Shown here: in pieces, positions 1 to 12,853 of the stretch
Layout: every line of letters starts with the position of its first letter
How positions within the stretch are numbered: the first letter of the stretch is position 1
Assembly (NCBI GenBank): GCA_020086605.1
Contig: JACBWW010000008.1
Span: 14,261,420 to 14,325,419, forward strand
Reading direction: 5' to 3'
Source of the DNA: Lanius collurio
Lineage: Eukaryota > Chordata > Aves > Passeriformes > Laniidae
Length of the DNA: 64,000 nt
Made by a program: the position numbers and the translations under genes
The notes under the pieces: model-generated
Databases searched by the model: none
The model's input: only the letters and a program-made list of their open reading frames with translations
What the model was told of the DNA's origin: nothing

Positions 1-3000
1 AGCCAAAAACTGCAGAGACATAGATGAAGTTAAATCTTATGGTTGGGTTATTTTTTATTTTACCAATCAAATAAAATTAATGAGTAGTATCAGTAAGCAA
101 ACAATATTGACTGGGCCTTGGTTGTAAAAAGTTCTTACTCTGTTCTATGATTTCAAAGCCATTCAAATGCTCTCAAGGTGCGAGTGGTCATGTAGGAATC
201 AACACTTTATAAATCAGAAGGTGAGAGGGAAATCATACAAGTGAAGACATACTTACATATTTTAAAATTCAACTCCTCTGAATATCCTTGAAACTCTTAC
301 TAAGTTTTTGAAAAGCCATAAACAAATTGCCTTTCAATATCCACATGAACATCTGCAACTCTGAACCATTGTTGAGAACAGATCCTGCTACTGCAGCACT
401 GACCAAAACAATTTAAATCAGTAGATGAACAATAAAAAAACTTCTCCTGTTCTCGAAAGTGTTGGAAACTTTCTCTCAGGTTGCACCCAGCAGGAAGAAA
501 TTTCAAAATTAGCCATGGATTAAGTAGATGAACTAACAGATCTCTGTCACATCAAATTGTTAGGATATTTTATATTTTAACTAACCTGCCATTTAATATG
601 GAAAACCAAGAAGACCCCAAAATAAACTCTCTACACAAGACACCTTCAAGCAAGCATGGAAATAAGTGTTCAACAGAACTTAATGCAGCATGGGAAATCT
701 GTGACAAAACCAAGGATAAACTTCTAGAATATGCTGTCTTTTAGCAAAATAAGTTAGAATGTGCTCTGGCTGCTATTCTTACAAACATCCCCATCTGGCC
801 TCAGAAAATAGGAGAAAAGTGAGGCAATTTTCATGGCACCCACTGCCTCAAACCCAGACACTCAGCACCTAGGTGTTAGCAAGCCCTTACACAAGGCTTC
901 TCAAATTACTGCTTCCCATCAAGACTTGAAACTGGCTCCCTTTAACATCTGTTAATCTAATTGGTTCCTATGAGCCCATAACAATTAAACCTGTTGTTGC
1001 AAGGAGCAACAGGGAAATGGGATTTTATATATCCACAGCTGGGCTGTTAGCAGAACAAAAGGACTGCATCTTACTCAAGAGCTCTCACCAAAATTCAGTT
1101 GCTAAACTGTGAGAACAAGAACAAACCTCAGATGAAGCTGATGGCCTCAGCAAGAGGGCTAAGCTCAACACACTGACCAGCTGCTCTGCCACAACAGCAA
1201 TCATAAAGGGGAATAAAGGCTGCCCATTTCTCTAGTCATCAAATACAACAGAGTTAGTGAAAAATATGACTAGTCATGGCAGAGATGGATTGAAGAACTC
1301 ATTCAAAGAGTAAACAGAATTCTTGCGAGATATATTATAAAGCTGTCTATTTTTGGTTAGCATGTATTCTGAAGAAAAAAATGGAACCAAAGTACTTGTT
1401 CAGATTCAAAATATTTTTTCAAATGGAACAGCTGAAGAAACTGAGCTCTCATGCAAAACACTTTGGTGGATTTCAAGTAGAAATAACTTTTTTCCCCTAA
1501 AGAAGAAGTGAAAATGGAATAAAGTAATACCCAGCTTGGTATCAGCCCTGGTTCCTTTCCCACAGACACTTCAGAATATCTCTGTGTGCTCACAGCAGAC
1601 TGTAACCCTCAAAAGAAATTTTCATACATCTAAGCAATATGAATAAGGGTTTGCAGGACAGGAGCTGTAATATACTCGGTATCATCAACCTACAGAAGAA
1701 AAGGAATAAAAACTTTGTCATTAGTTTTGCAGATGTCTAAGCACAAACATCTTACACTCTGAGAAAGCAAGTGAGCCCTGCAGTTTTCTTCCAGTGCACC
1801 CGATTAATAAAGCTTATTTCTTGTCCTTTCTACAGTCTAGTTTTAAAATGACTTTATGAAACCCTTCTCAAAAGTGTTTTTGCTCTGTGCTCTCTGCTAT
1901 ACTTTCTACCCTAGTATTCAGCAGCTGGACACAACGCTGAACTGAGGTGACAAACCATCACAACCCTTAGAAGTTCCTGAGAAGCTCCTCCAAGAGTCTA
2001 GCAGTTTATGTGCCTCACACTTGGACACCTAAAAGTTTACTAGCTCCCATCTTTGCGTGTGGGAAGAACAACAACTGTTATTTATTTTGTGGGAGACGGA
2101 GAATTAAGCTTTCAACCATTGTTTCTTTGCTCTCTAGCTACTGGCTTTTACTTTTTAAACTCTTTGCTTGCTATTCATCCCTTTCTTAATCTGTTCCTCT
2201 AATTTTCGTCAATCTTTGGGAAACTCCATGAAGTCAACTTAAAAAACACAAATGTTTTTAACAGAGAAGTTGAGACTTAGTACTCAGAAGTGAATGCAGA
2301 AACTTCTCACTTTTCCAGAGTATTATTGAAGAAGATATATGTATTTGAAAACCATTTTTTTCCCCTTTCTGGACATTTCCTTAGACCATGACAAATGAAC
2401 TCAGCCAAATAACAATTTCTGTTATCTGATAATTGCAGTACACATCAAACATAACATAATACACTTTAATAATTTTGAATTGAACTCAGGCAACATTAGA
2501 AGGTTGCTCATGTTATGTAAAGTTATTTGATGGTTTAATAGGTAAAAAATATTAAAAGTGTGCCAGCATAACCAGATTACTTCTAAGGATAGTCAAATAC
2601 ATGGAAAAACACAAACCTCCTGACAGGCTTTTCGTAGGTTTAATGTTTTGAGCTGTGCCTCCAGACACATTTGGAAAAAAGAACATAGCAGTCATTCAGA
2701 CTGTGACAAAATATGCTAAAAGATACAATTTTGCACAGCTAATCCTAATTCCTATTTTATTGCTGATAGCTGAGCACCACTGTAAAAGTGTAGAAGTGAT
2801 GAATTTTAAAAAATAATTTGCTGAAATGTAGCACAAATTAAAGTGTGCTATTACTGTTCATGGATTTTCTTTAATTAGAAGGAATTATACACATAGATTG
2901 GTTATTGAAAGAAGTAAAAATAAATGGGATAAAGACTTCTCAAGTGAGAGTCATGGCATCTGGTCCATTTTCTTTTGATTCACTTAGATTATTTCACATG

Positions 3001-6000
3001 CAGACAAAGCAGCATCCCCTCTATATTACACAAGCATTAGTATGCTAGCAGTAACTCTGAGGAAAAGTCCCTCTAGCTGCCAGGAAAATAATCATGATAA
3101 AAAATATAGTAATAAATAAAGAGAACTTGATAACCATCCACGAGAATGCCAGGGAGGCAGACCTAGAGAATGCTTTAATTGCATTAAGTATAATGTTCTC
3201 TTGACATATGCCCATGCAAGAGTATTTTATTATTGTACTTCTAACAGATTTGACAGTTTCAGGAAGAAATGTGAATAGTAGCCAATTTCCACAGAGAAAT
3301 ATGCTCAACACAATCTGGAAAACTAGTTGAATTTCAAGGCATGTTTTCAACCTCCCTAGCATAGAGTTTCTTTTTGTTCTTCTCAGATTCAACTTTTCCA
3401 ATACATGAAAAAAAAATTATCAGCAGGCAAAGAGTTTTCCCTCATTTAATAAAATCCATAAATCTTTAGAGACTATAAATTTTTTCACTGTCTACTGCAT
3501 TAAATTTTACCACCAAAAGAATCTTTATGAAAATATTTAACTTCCTGCATGATTTCTGTAAGAAGTGGATTAAAAACACATCCTATAAAGGACAATGGCA
3601 ACCTTCAACAAGAAGAGAAAACTGTTTTGCTTTAGGAAAAAAACAGATTTAAAGAGATTTAAAAAGTGTAGAATCAAAGAAAATAATCAGCCTACATTTG
3701 GTATAGTAATTTTTTTCTATTACAGCAATATAGAATTGTATCCGGCTTTTAAAATATATGTCACCAGAAAAACATTTTAATATTTAGGAACAATAAAATA
3801 CTAATTTTAAAGGTATTTTTCATAGGCATCTTGAAGCATTTTAGAAGGCATATATAGCATAAGATTGACCCACCTTTGGGTCAGATATGTTACGTCACCT
3901 CCTCCCATCCATCCCATGGCAGTGAAAGTGGGTAATATTCTCTCACTCTGATACAGTCTTTTTCCCAAGTCCTTCTGCATTACCTAGCATGGTAATCTGT
4001 GAGATCTGTGACTGCTGCTCTGAGGGAAGCACTGCACCTATGCAGAACTGCAGCAGCATGATCTGACCACAGCACTAAACTGTCAGGGATACCTTACCAC
4101 ATGTATTAGTAGACATCCTTCATTATCTCATGCTGATTTAAAAATCAGTGAAGGAATTCTGGTGGTTCCCTGGTATTAGCAACAAGTTCAGGCAGCAGCC
4201 TTTGCTCATTAAGCTGGCCAGTTCTCAGTTTGTAACTATCACTGAATGCTTTTTCCATGGTCTACCTGCACAGATTATCAGGGAAAAAAATATATTGTAT
4301 TCTTATGCTTCGATTCCACAATTTTAGACTCAAAAATTTGAACAGCTATCAGCAGGTTATTTTCCAGCTTGCTTAGAGGCTGTAATACCTTCCTCCATTT
4401 CATACCTTTGGGAAGTAATCTAAGAGCTCTGATAATTTAAGCAAGAAACGGCCAGAAGGATGTAGTAGAATTCCTCTATGGGACATTGAAGAAAAATGGT
4501 TAGACGGTCTCAAGAAATGCAAAAGAAATTCTTTATTTCAAGCAGTTCAGTTCTAGCTGGTAATAAAGTACTTGGCTCCACCACTGAGCTCTGTGAACTT
4601 ACTTTCTTCATAAAGTAAGCCATGGTTGAAAGCAGGCTTCAGTGAAAATGTTGGTGAGTCCTGATGCAATGTATGTAGATTTCTCCTTTCACAGACAGTT
4701 TCTTTTTAAGAATATCTCTTTTCCCCAGACATTATGATGGCCTCATTTTTAAAAAAATTATATGTAAGCACAAGGGTAACACATTTGCTTATCTTCAGAC
4801 ACATGTTGAGCATGCAACTCACAGATCCCACACTTTGGAAAAAGTCAGTGTGTTGCAGTATGTGGTAGAAGAAAAGAGAGGGAGTGGGCAGGGAAGAAAG
4901 GTAAAATGTAGTCTATTTAGCACATCTGAAAATGAGCTCAAGCTCTTTCTAGTTCCAGCAGCTGCCTATAATGGAAAAAATGAAGAGTTGCTTTTGCCAA
5001 AGAAGTGGGCAGTAAGAAATAACAGATGTGAAATTTCAGCAACATCATTGGCTAGGTCAATTTCACAGACGGCTTGAGAGCCAGGGTCCCTGTTGGGCTG
5101 CAGCATTCTCAAAGGCACATTTACTTTTTTGCTCCTGAACTGTTGTTCCTCTTGCTTAGCTGAATTCACTTGGCAATCTCACCCAGAAGTGCAACTGACA
5201 GGAAATATTCATGTCCTCACAAGTGTGTACAGATTGTGTGTAAAGGCTCCTTGATTAAAGTTAGTCACTATATTTTCCAAAATCATATTAACATTTCATG
5301 TCTCTCTTCCTCAGTCCTGTTCACCCCTTTTTTGTTTCACAGAAACTTATGGTGGGAAAGAAAGACACGTCCTTCAACACGAGATCTTATTACATGAGGC
5401 TCATAAAGAAAGTAAGATCAAAGAAGCCAATCTAATCTGTTGTATACATTTTTAAGAGAAAGGGCAGTGGGTGAAAAATGCCCTTCAAAGAGTCAACTCC
5501 AATTACACAAGTAATTTTCAAGGATGAACCAAGTTTCTTGACAGAGTTTAAAGGGGAAATGATGAATTAAAGGTCTATAGAAACTATCACATCAAGAGCA
5601 ATTCCTGTCTCTCAATTTGCAGGGTTAAGTGGACTTTAGTATAAATTAAAATTAAATAAAACATTATATTTAGGCATCAGAAATCTGCCTTAAAATCATA
5701 ATGTGGATAACAAAGATGACTGTTACTTTAGAGAAAAAAAAAGGCAATTAAAAAGCTGGATTAGAAAAATATACTTCTAGTGAAGAACATCTAGTATCAG
5801 CAAGTAACATCAGCAGAACTGTAGCTGGGCTGTCACATCCATTGCAAGACACTCTTCTGCTGTGTTCAGAATATGGCTGTAAAATGCAGCTCTTAATAAG
5901 CCTAGGTTTCCATGCTATGTCTCATCTAGTATATTTATTACCTGTTGGTGAAAGAAACAGTATTACTCTCCCCACCTACTTCCAGCTGCTTATTATGCCT

Positions 6001-6426
6001 CTGTCCCCTTTGTAACATCTAGTAATTTCTCATCCACAGGACCTGACAGGCCAGCACAGTGTCCTGATTTAGTTTTCCTTCCCAGGCAGTTGGGGTTTTT
6101 TTTCTGAATCAGCTGCTTACCTTGAACTCACCTTGGGACTGGGGGCTGATGCAAGAGAGGGAAAGAGCAGGTTGAAGTATCCCTTTTGGCATCAGCCTGC
6201 AGTTGCACAAGAGCAAATGCAATATTAAACCATGCTCTGGAAACTATTACTAGCTTTCTTCTTGCAGAATAAATATTCAAGTGTCTTCAGGATTCCACAT
6301 AATACAGTGACTTTCTGAGAGCTAATGAGAAACTCTGCAAGTAAAAATTGTAATACTATGAGTGAAGGACTCCACAGGCACCAAAGCACAGTGACGTGAA
6401 CTGAGACTCAATATGTGGACAAAAGG
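1..6426. other. Unique AT-rich non-coding sequence
   Basis: I recognise no gene, RNA gene or transposon in this stretch. Open frames are short. The longest is 118 codons on the minus strand at 3045-3401. It has hydrophobic stretches, but I cannot match it to a family, and frames of this length are expected by chance in 64 kb of AT-rich DNA. The sequence has many A/T homopolymer runs and no long tandem array. It is consistent with intergenic or intronic vertebrate DNA. Confidence 0.6.
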
Positions 6427-6556
6427 CCTTGCAATCTAAGTCAGCAAGAGGAGTAAGAAACTCATTAGCTTTCCTAATACCACTTAGCAGGTTAATAACA
6501 GAGGCAGAAGTCAAACTCAGGAGTCAGGACAGGCAGCTCTATGCACTACGCCACAC
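6427..6556 (-). repeat. Ancient tRNA-derived SINE remnant, MIR-like
   Basis: Read on the minus strand, this begins with a pol III A-box-like stretch (TGGCGTAGTGC, around 6541-6553). About 40 bases later comes a degenerate B-box-like stretch (GAGTTTGACTTC, around 6508-6522). That spacing is right for a tRNA-derived promoter. The sequence downstream follows the order of MIR-type elements, with a CTCTG..ACT..CTAAGTGG block and then a CTTACTCCTCTTGCTGACT block. Both boxes have substitutions, so it is a fossil and not a tRNA gene. The assignment rests on remembered family structure, not on an alignment. It could be another amniote tRNA-SINE. Confidence 0.4.
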
Positions 6557-9399
6557 TTCTTCCTATGGCAGCAATTGCTCTTTACTCACTGCTTGTGGTA
6601 TGGCGTCTCCATGTCAAGAACCGCACTAGATTCCAGAAATAATAACACTAAAATTAACCATTGTATTTGCTACTCCATAAGCAAATTATCAGTTCAATGC
6701 GGTTTACACCATCTGAAAGTTCCCAGTGCCTTCCCAAGGAAAGAACTTGAAACCATAATATTTTTCTGACTCAGTAACACATCCTTTCTCTCCTCTAATG
6801 ACAGACAAAAGGAAAGAAAATGGAAAAAAAAAAATCCACTGTTAGTTTTTGTTTCTATTAAATGGAAGTGAGGTGCAATTTGGGATTAGTACATTTAGAT
6901 CATCCTAAAGTTCTCCAAAGAAGGACTAAACCAAGATGAACTACATGAAAAATAAAACAGAAAAGGCAAAGCACAGACACAGAAAGGAGATTTAATAAAA
7001 CGAAATAAAGCCAACAACACTGGTCACATATCCATTTTCTGCTTCTAAAAGTAAAACCCAACCCTGCCTCGGTGCTGTTATGTACATAGTACAAAACTAT
7101 ATTGATATAAACAGAACCATAGATCCCAAACCAAACACAAATCCCCAGAATCAATTCCCTCTCCCCACCTGTATTCTGCTGTTAACAACATGGATTTAAG
7201 AGAGAGAGAGAGAGACCCTTTAGTCACTTCAAAATTATTAACAAGTTTCCTATTTTAGGCTTAAGATATGGCAGGACTTAACCAGAAGCACAGAATATGA
7301 TTCCTCAAGTCACAAATTACCATCATGAAGCAAACTTCAGCACATAGATAAGATGACAGATAGAACATCTTGAGCAAACCAAGGCTTTCCTTCCTCTGAT
7401 GGTTATCACATCACAAGGAAAGACCTAAAGAAATACACTCTGCTTGCTTTCCTTCATTTTGATTTCTCCCAGTTGTTTCCAAGGCCTAAAGCACAGCAAG
7501 GATCCTATTGGGGAATGTTAGATAAGTGTTATTACTTGAAGAGGAACAGGACTAGCTAGACAAAACATTTATTTTCATGCAACACAGAAGAATATATGCT
7601 ACATCAGCTGGCAGGTTCCAGAGTAGCTGGGATGACAGAAGTCCATGGTCCAAGAATTGCACCTTTCATCAACCTCTGTCAAAAATACCAGCAAGTGGCC
7701 AGTGAAACTTCAGCTATTAAAAGAGGGGATCAAACTTCCACGTCTTCAATGACCTCACGATCACCCATCAGAGTCCTTAGGATAACATTCCCCAAGCACA
7801 TTAACAGAGATGTCCAACACCAGCATCTGGCACAGCTTATGCTTTTGCTAAATCATCTCATTGGAGTGTGGATCACCATGAGCTACAATCTGAAGTACTG
7901 GAAGGATCTTAGCACCCCTGCATTAAACAACACTTTTTGGTTAATATTCCATGGAAAACTAACATAACTGGTGCTTTCTTGCCTAATACAATTTCAAAGT
8001 CTATATTTCATCTTTATTAGAAAAGGCATTATGAGCTTCTATTCCACTTATATCACAACAAAAGAAGCACACACATGTGAGAAAGTATGTGAATGCTCTT
8101 ATAATGTCATTGGGGAGAAAAATAAGAAGAAAGAGTAAGCAAAATACGAAAGATTTCATTAAGAGATTAGCAGAAGGTAAAGTTTTATCTTTGTTGTTTA
8201 TTTATTGCTTCCAGTTACAATCTCTTTAATTATTTTGCTATAAGTGAAGTGAAAATTTGTATGTAAATAAGTGGCTAACTATTTTCAAAAGTTTCCCCAA
8301 GAGAAATTATGCAATGCCTTTGAATAAAACACAGGCAACTTGACTTTGCTGTGCTCATCAGGACATCTAGAAAGAGACTATATTATTTACATATATGTTG
8401 TAAATACGTACATTATTTACATACTGTTATGAAGGAAAAGTTATAATTTCAATTTTCTTTTCATCCTATTAGATCTTCACAGAATGAATCTTATCAATTG
8501 TGCAATTTTATCAACAACACTGCACTTAACCCTGTACATCGGCTTCCCACCTGCTGCTGCTAACAATCACTCAAGTTGTTCTTTAAGTTTGGTTATTGAT
8601 GCAAATGCTAGTGTGTCTGTTCTGTTGCTAAGTGTCATAGGGCTCCCCTCTTAGCTGGTATGACACTCATTATTATAAAGTAAGTTATATTATCTGTACT
8701 ACCCAAAAAAGGAATTTTAATTTAATGGGAGTCTCTTTAATTCTTAACTATCAGGTTCTTAAATAGCATCAAAAAAGATGCTGAAAAAAAGAATATCTGC
8801 ATTTTTTGTTGAGTAAAGATATATGAACTATCTATAATGCTTTCATTCCATTTGTGCACTGATGATAACATGGACACAGCAGTTAAGTCCTAATAATTGT
8901 CAGGCAGTGGAGGATAGGAGCACAGGGATAGATTAAAATGTAGGCAAAAGAGAATTACCTAAAACTAACTTTACTGGACAAACTTTAAATTCACTTATTT
9001 ACTTTTCCTAGTGAAATACAAGCAGAAATAGAGAGGACATAGTAAATACAGACCTACGTGAATGCAAATATTCTAAACTGATAGATTCCTTCAAAGTTTT
9101 AACTGAATGCTATTTTTAGAAATGAAGAACAAACATAAAAAACAAGGCAGAGGTTTCTTACTGCATTGGTCACCAAAGTCAACAGCACATGGAACAAAAT
9201 ACATGGGCTCTAAACATTTGCTGTCAACAGCACTGACATCAAACAACATCACTTAAATATGAAATTTTTCATGTAAACTGGCTCTGCCATGGAAACCAGA
9301 GAACTAGAAATATTACATTACTCTAAATAACTATGTCTTAGCAAGAAGATGCAGTTGATTTTTGATGCTATTATTATACTCTTCTTCCATTGGCCTCTT
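6557..9399. other. Unique AT-rich non-coding sequence
   Basis: Nothing recognisable lies here except a short AG microsatellite near 7.2 kb. The longest open frame, 123 codons at 7596-7967 on the plus strand, matches no family I know. Around 8384-8440 there is a small cluster of repeated ATTATTTACATA-like words, too short to call a tandem repeat family. Confidence 0.55.
7199..7214. repeat. (AG)8 microsatellite
   Basis: Eight perfect AG dinucleotides in a row, a simple sequence repeat. Nothing adjacent suggests a function. Confidence 0.9.
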
Positions 9400-9690
9400 T
9401 TCCCAAGCAGCCAGCAACAGGACAAGAGGAAATGGCTGCAAACTGCACCAAGGGAAGGTTCGGGTTGGACATTAGGAAGGATTTTTTCACTTAAAGGGTG
9501 GTTAAGCACTGGAACGAGCTCCACAGGGAGGTGATAGTGTCACCACCCATGGAAGTGTTCAAGAAAAAACTAGATGTGGCACCTCATGTCCTTAGTTGAT
9601 ATGGTGGTGTTTGGTTAAAGGTTGGACTCAATGATCTTGGAGGTCTTTTTCAACCTTAATGATTCTGTGATTCTCTTCTGTTCTATGATT
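9400..9690 (+). mobile_element. CR1 LINE, 5'-truncated 3' end
   Basis: This is the tail of a CR1 non-LTR retrotransposon. It starts within the last codons of ORF2 (around the words for ACAGGACAAGAGGAAA and GTTGGACATTAGGAAGGA). It runs through the 3' untranslated region, including GATCTTGGAGGTC, and ends in the typical repeat GATTCTGTGATTCT instead of a poly(A) tail. Severe 5' truncation is normal for this family. It is only moderately diverged and sits alone in unique sequence. I could not identify a clear target-site duplication. Confidence 0.93.
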
Positions 9691-10744
9691 ATTAAGTACA
9701 AGTAATGCTGAGTTCATCTCTGCATTTATAAGGCTCTTTTTGACAGCCTACACCTACAGACATGGAAGTACAAATAATATATTTATAAAAAGATTAAAAA
9801 ACTCACTATTTAGGGTATTTAAAATTTTTAAAGTTCTTCCTTACATCCTTCTTGCATTCTTCTCTAGTCAAAATGATACGTATTTGGCACACACAAGCAA
9901 AGAATCAGCAATAAGCATAGGGGTCGGGAACATAGTTTAACTTTACAAAGGATACCACAGTTTGCAGGGGGGGAGTTAAAAATCATGAACAAAGTTTGCA
10001 GTTTAAAGAAAGAAAAAATTCAGCTCACAGCTATTTATTAACTTACTTCAGGTGCCCATGTATTCTGGAATGATATCTCATTTTATAATTGCTCAATGTA
10101 TAAAATTGTAATATTCTGAAGTCAATTAACATCATTATCTTAATAAAATGGGTCAAGTTACCACTTCAAAAAGTACAGGTTGAACTGTTACTTGAACTAT
10201 TTTAAGTTTTCTCGAAGTCAGGGTGATGTGATGAGGAAGCCTCACTTATCAAAAGCAGTTAATGAAATCACCTCCTCCTCCCCTCCTTCTTAAAATCTCT
10301 GCTTAAAAATGCTGTCTGAATGCTCTGAACAGGAACTTGCTGCTCAGAAGAAAACATTCAAAAGGTATAACCTACTGAACATCTTTCACCCTCCATACAG
10401 TAGTAAAATTTCAGTCAGACAGCATGTGAAAACACAAAAAATACAATAAAAATTTCCTTTACTCACCACTGTTTCAGATTCTTAGGTCTTAGTCAACCAC
10501 TTCAGATGCCTGGTAATACCTAGAGAAATAATTGATGTAAAATGTAAGAAAGGTACAAAGTCAAAAACATCAAAACAATATTCATGATTAGTGTTGGTGG
10601 CTGAAATGGTAAAAATGTTGCTTGTAAGAGATTATGTGCACACTGGTAACATTTCACTACCAGACCCCTTCTGCTTGTCTAGAAACACAGCATTCTAGAC
10701 ATCACTCCAACCATGAAGGCACTAAGAAAAAGCACAAACCCCTG
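9691..10744. other. Unique AT-rich spacer between CR1 copies
   Basis: No gene or repeat recognised. The stretch separates the solitary CR1 3' end from the large nested CR1 cluster. Confidence 0.55.
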
Positions 10745-11270
10745 ACTTCATGGGAGTAGACTTTAGACTCTTCAGGGATCTGTTTGGTGAAGCACCATGG
10801 GATAAAGCCCTGGATGGGAGAAAGGCCCAAGAAAACTCACTGATATTCAAGGATCACCTCCTCCAAGCTCAGGAACGATGCACCCCAACAACAAGGAAGC
10901 CAGGCAGAAATGCCACAAGGCCTGCATGGATGAACAGGAAGCTCATGGACAGAGCAGCAGAAAAGGACAGAAGCTAGGACAGGTAGCTTGAAAGGAATCC
11001 AGAGAGAATGTCTGAGGATCCAGGGATAAGGCTAGGAAAGCTAAAGCCCTGATAGAATTAAACCTGGATAGTGACATCAAGGACAACAAGAAAAGCTTCT
11101 ACAGGTACATTGGTCATAAAAGCAAGCCTAGGGAAAATGTTGTACCTCTCTGGAAGGAAACAGGAGGTGTGGTTACCTGGGACATACAGAAGGCTGAGGT
11201 CCTCTGGACTTTTTTGCCTCAGTTTTCACCAGCTACACTGCCTGCATTGCAGAAGGCTAAGAAAGCCATG
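10745..11270 (+). pseudogene. CR1-A segment 1: ORF2 region between endonuclease and reverse transcriptase, broken
   Basis: Translation of 10750-10977 gives a protein with the words FRDLFG, PWDKAL, FKDHLLQAQE and RPAWMN. These are characteristic of the linker between the endonuclease and reverse transcriptase domains of CR1 ORF2. The following bases, in shifting frames, continue the family pattern (KAEVL..FF.SVFTS) to about 11255. The element is 5'-truncated, so the start of ORF2 and ORF1 are missing, and it carries stops and frameshifts. It continues at 11680 after a foreign segment and is completed at 15371-15722. Confidence 0.9.
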
Positions 11271-11311
11271 GAACTACTGGAGAGGGTCCAGTGAAGGACT
11301 ACAAAGATCAT
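11271..11311 (+). mobile_element. Out-of-order CR1 ORF2 C-terminal scrap, left part
   Basis: The sequence jumps from the region just before the reverse transcriptase to one near the ORF2 C-terminus (ELLERVQ..TTKII). In an intact CR1 this lies far downstream. The scrap resumes at 11631 after a reverse-strand CR1 insertion. It has no 3' end of its own, so it is not a simple truncated insertion. It may come from a rearrangement, or from an insertion followed by deletion. Confidence 0.6.
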
Positions 11312-11630
11312 CATGGGATCATAGAATATCCTGAGTTGGAAGGAACCCACGAGTCCAACTCCCAGCTTAGCACAGGATAACCCCCAAAATCACTACATGT
11401 GCCCGAGAGCATTGTTCAAACATTTCTTGAGCTCTGTCAGGCTTGGTGTTGTGACCACTTCTCTGGGGAACCTGTTCCACTGCCCAACCAGCCTTGGAGT
11501 GAAGAACCCTTTCCTGATATCAAGGAAACACAGCTTCATGCCCTTTTCCTATGTCATATCAACGATTAGCAGAGAAAAGAGATCAACACTTGCCCATTTC
11601 AGCTTGTGAGGAAGCTATAGACTGCAGGGT
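11312..11630 (-). mobile_element. CR1 LINE 3' end, reverse orientation, nested
   Basis: On the minus strand this is a CR1 tail. The 3' terminus lies at the left (ATCATAGAATATCC and GAGTTGGAAGGAACCCA on the plus strand). The ORF2 C-terminal region lies at the right, truncated near 11630. It interrupts a plus-strand CR1 scrap whose two halves (..ACAAAGATCAT and TATGATTAGGGG..) fit together across it. A short ATGAT/ATCAT-type overlap at the junction could be a tiny target duplication. Its 3' UTR type differs from that of the host element. Confidence 0.88.
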
Positions 11631-11679
11631 TATGATTAGGGGTCTGGCGTATTTCTCTTCTGAGGAAAGGCTGAGAGAC
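11631..11679 (+). mobile_element. Out-of-order CR1 ORF2 C-terminal scrap, right part
   Basis: This continues the scrap interrupted at 11311, with the words GATTAGGGGTCTGG and GAGGAAAGGCTGAGAGAC of the CR1 ORF2 C-terminal region. At about 11680 the sequence switches back to the start of the reverse transcriptase domain of CR1-A. Confidence 0.6.
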
Positions 11680-12853
11680 AAACTACCCACTGCAGGACAA
11701 GATCAGGTTTGCCACCATCCTCAGGAACGGAAGATGCACAAGTCCATGGGACCTGATGAGATGCATTCTGAGAAAACAGGCCAATATCCACCATATTGGA
11801 GAAGTTGTGGCAGTCTGGCAAAGTTCCCATTGACTGGAAAAGGGGAATTATAACTTCCATTTTTAAAAAGGGGAAAAAAATGTAATACTACAGGCCAGTC
11901 ATTCTCACCTCTGTGCCCACCAAGACCATGGAGTAGATCTTCCTGGAAACTGTGCTAAGGCACATGGAAAATAAGGAGGTGATTGGTGACAGCCAACATG
12001 GCTTCATGAAGGGCAAATTATGCCTGATGAATCTGGTGGCCTTCTATGCTGGAATTACAGTGCTGTAGGTAAGGGAAGAGCAACTGTTGTCATGTACTGG
12101 GACTTGTGCAAAGCATTTGACACTGTCCTGCAAAACATGCTTGTCTCTAGATTGGAGAGACATGGATTTGACAGATGGACCACTCAGTGGATAAGGAATT
12201 GGCTGGATGGTTGCAGTCAAAGAGTTACAGTCAATGACTCATGTTCAAGTGGAGACAAGTGCTGCTGGTGTTCCTCAGATGTTGGTGATGGGACCACAAC
12301 TGTCTAACATCTTTGCCAGGCACATGGACAGTGTGATTGAGCATACCCTCAGCAAGTTTGGTGATGACACCAGGCTGTGTGGTGCCTTCAAGACACCAGA
12401 GGGAAGGGATGCCACCCAGAGGTAACTTGACAGGCTTGAGAGGTGGGCCTATGCAGACCTCACCAAGCTCAACAAGGCCAAGTGTAAAGGTCTTGTACAT
12501 GGGACAGAGCAATCTCAAGCACAAGTATAGTCTGGGTGGAAAGTGGATTGAGAGAAGTCCTGAGGAGAATTAACTGGGGCTGTTGGTGGGCTTTATATGA
12601 CCTGGCACCTGAAGCCCAGAAAGCCAATCATATCCTGGACTGCATCCAAAGCAGTGCGGCCAGGAGAAGAGGGAAGTTATACTCCCTATCTACTCTGCTC
12701 TCGTGAATCCCCACCTGCAATGCTGCATCCAGCTCTGGTGCCCCCAGCACCAGTTCTCTGAACTGAGTCCAGAGGAGGGCTGGAGTACATTTACTGTGAG
12801 GATGGGCAGAGTGAGTTGGAGCTCTTCAGCCTGTAGAAGACAAGACTCCAGGG
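11680..12853 (+). pseudogene. CR1-A segment 2: reverse transcriptase region of ORF2, frameshifted
   Basis: This is a decayed CR1 ORF2 reverse transcriptase. Visible blocks in order are HKSMGPDEMH (about 11738-11767), [17 protein letters not shown] (about 11997-12050), and the catalytic A block [11 protein letters not shown] near 12094-12126. [13 protein letters not shown] block follows. The C block reads FGDD (12357-12368), where the family normally has FADD. The A and C blocks are in different frames, so there is at least one frameshift. Further downstream are the C-terminal words of the family (ILDCIQSSAARRR, NPHLQCCIQLW). The element breaks off at ..AGACTCCAGGG and resumes at 15371. The enzyme cannot be made from this copy. 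Confidence 0.92.

Noticed and set aside
12231..12524. 97-codon minus-strand frame
   Set aside because: Antisense to the CR1-A reverse transcriptase. Not an independent gene.
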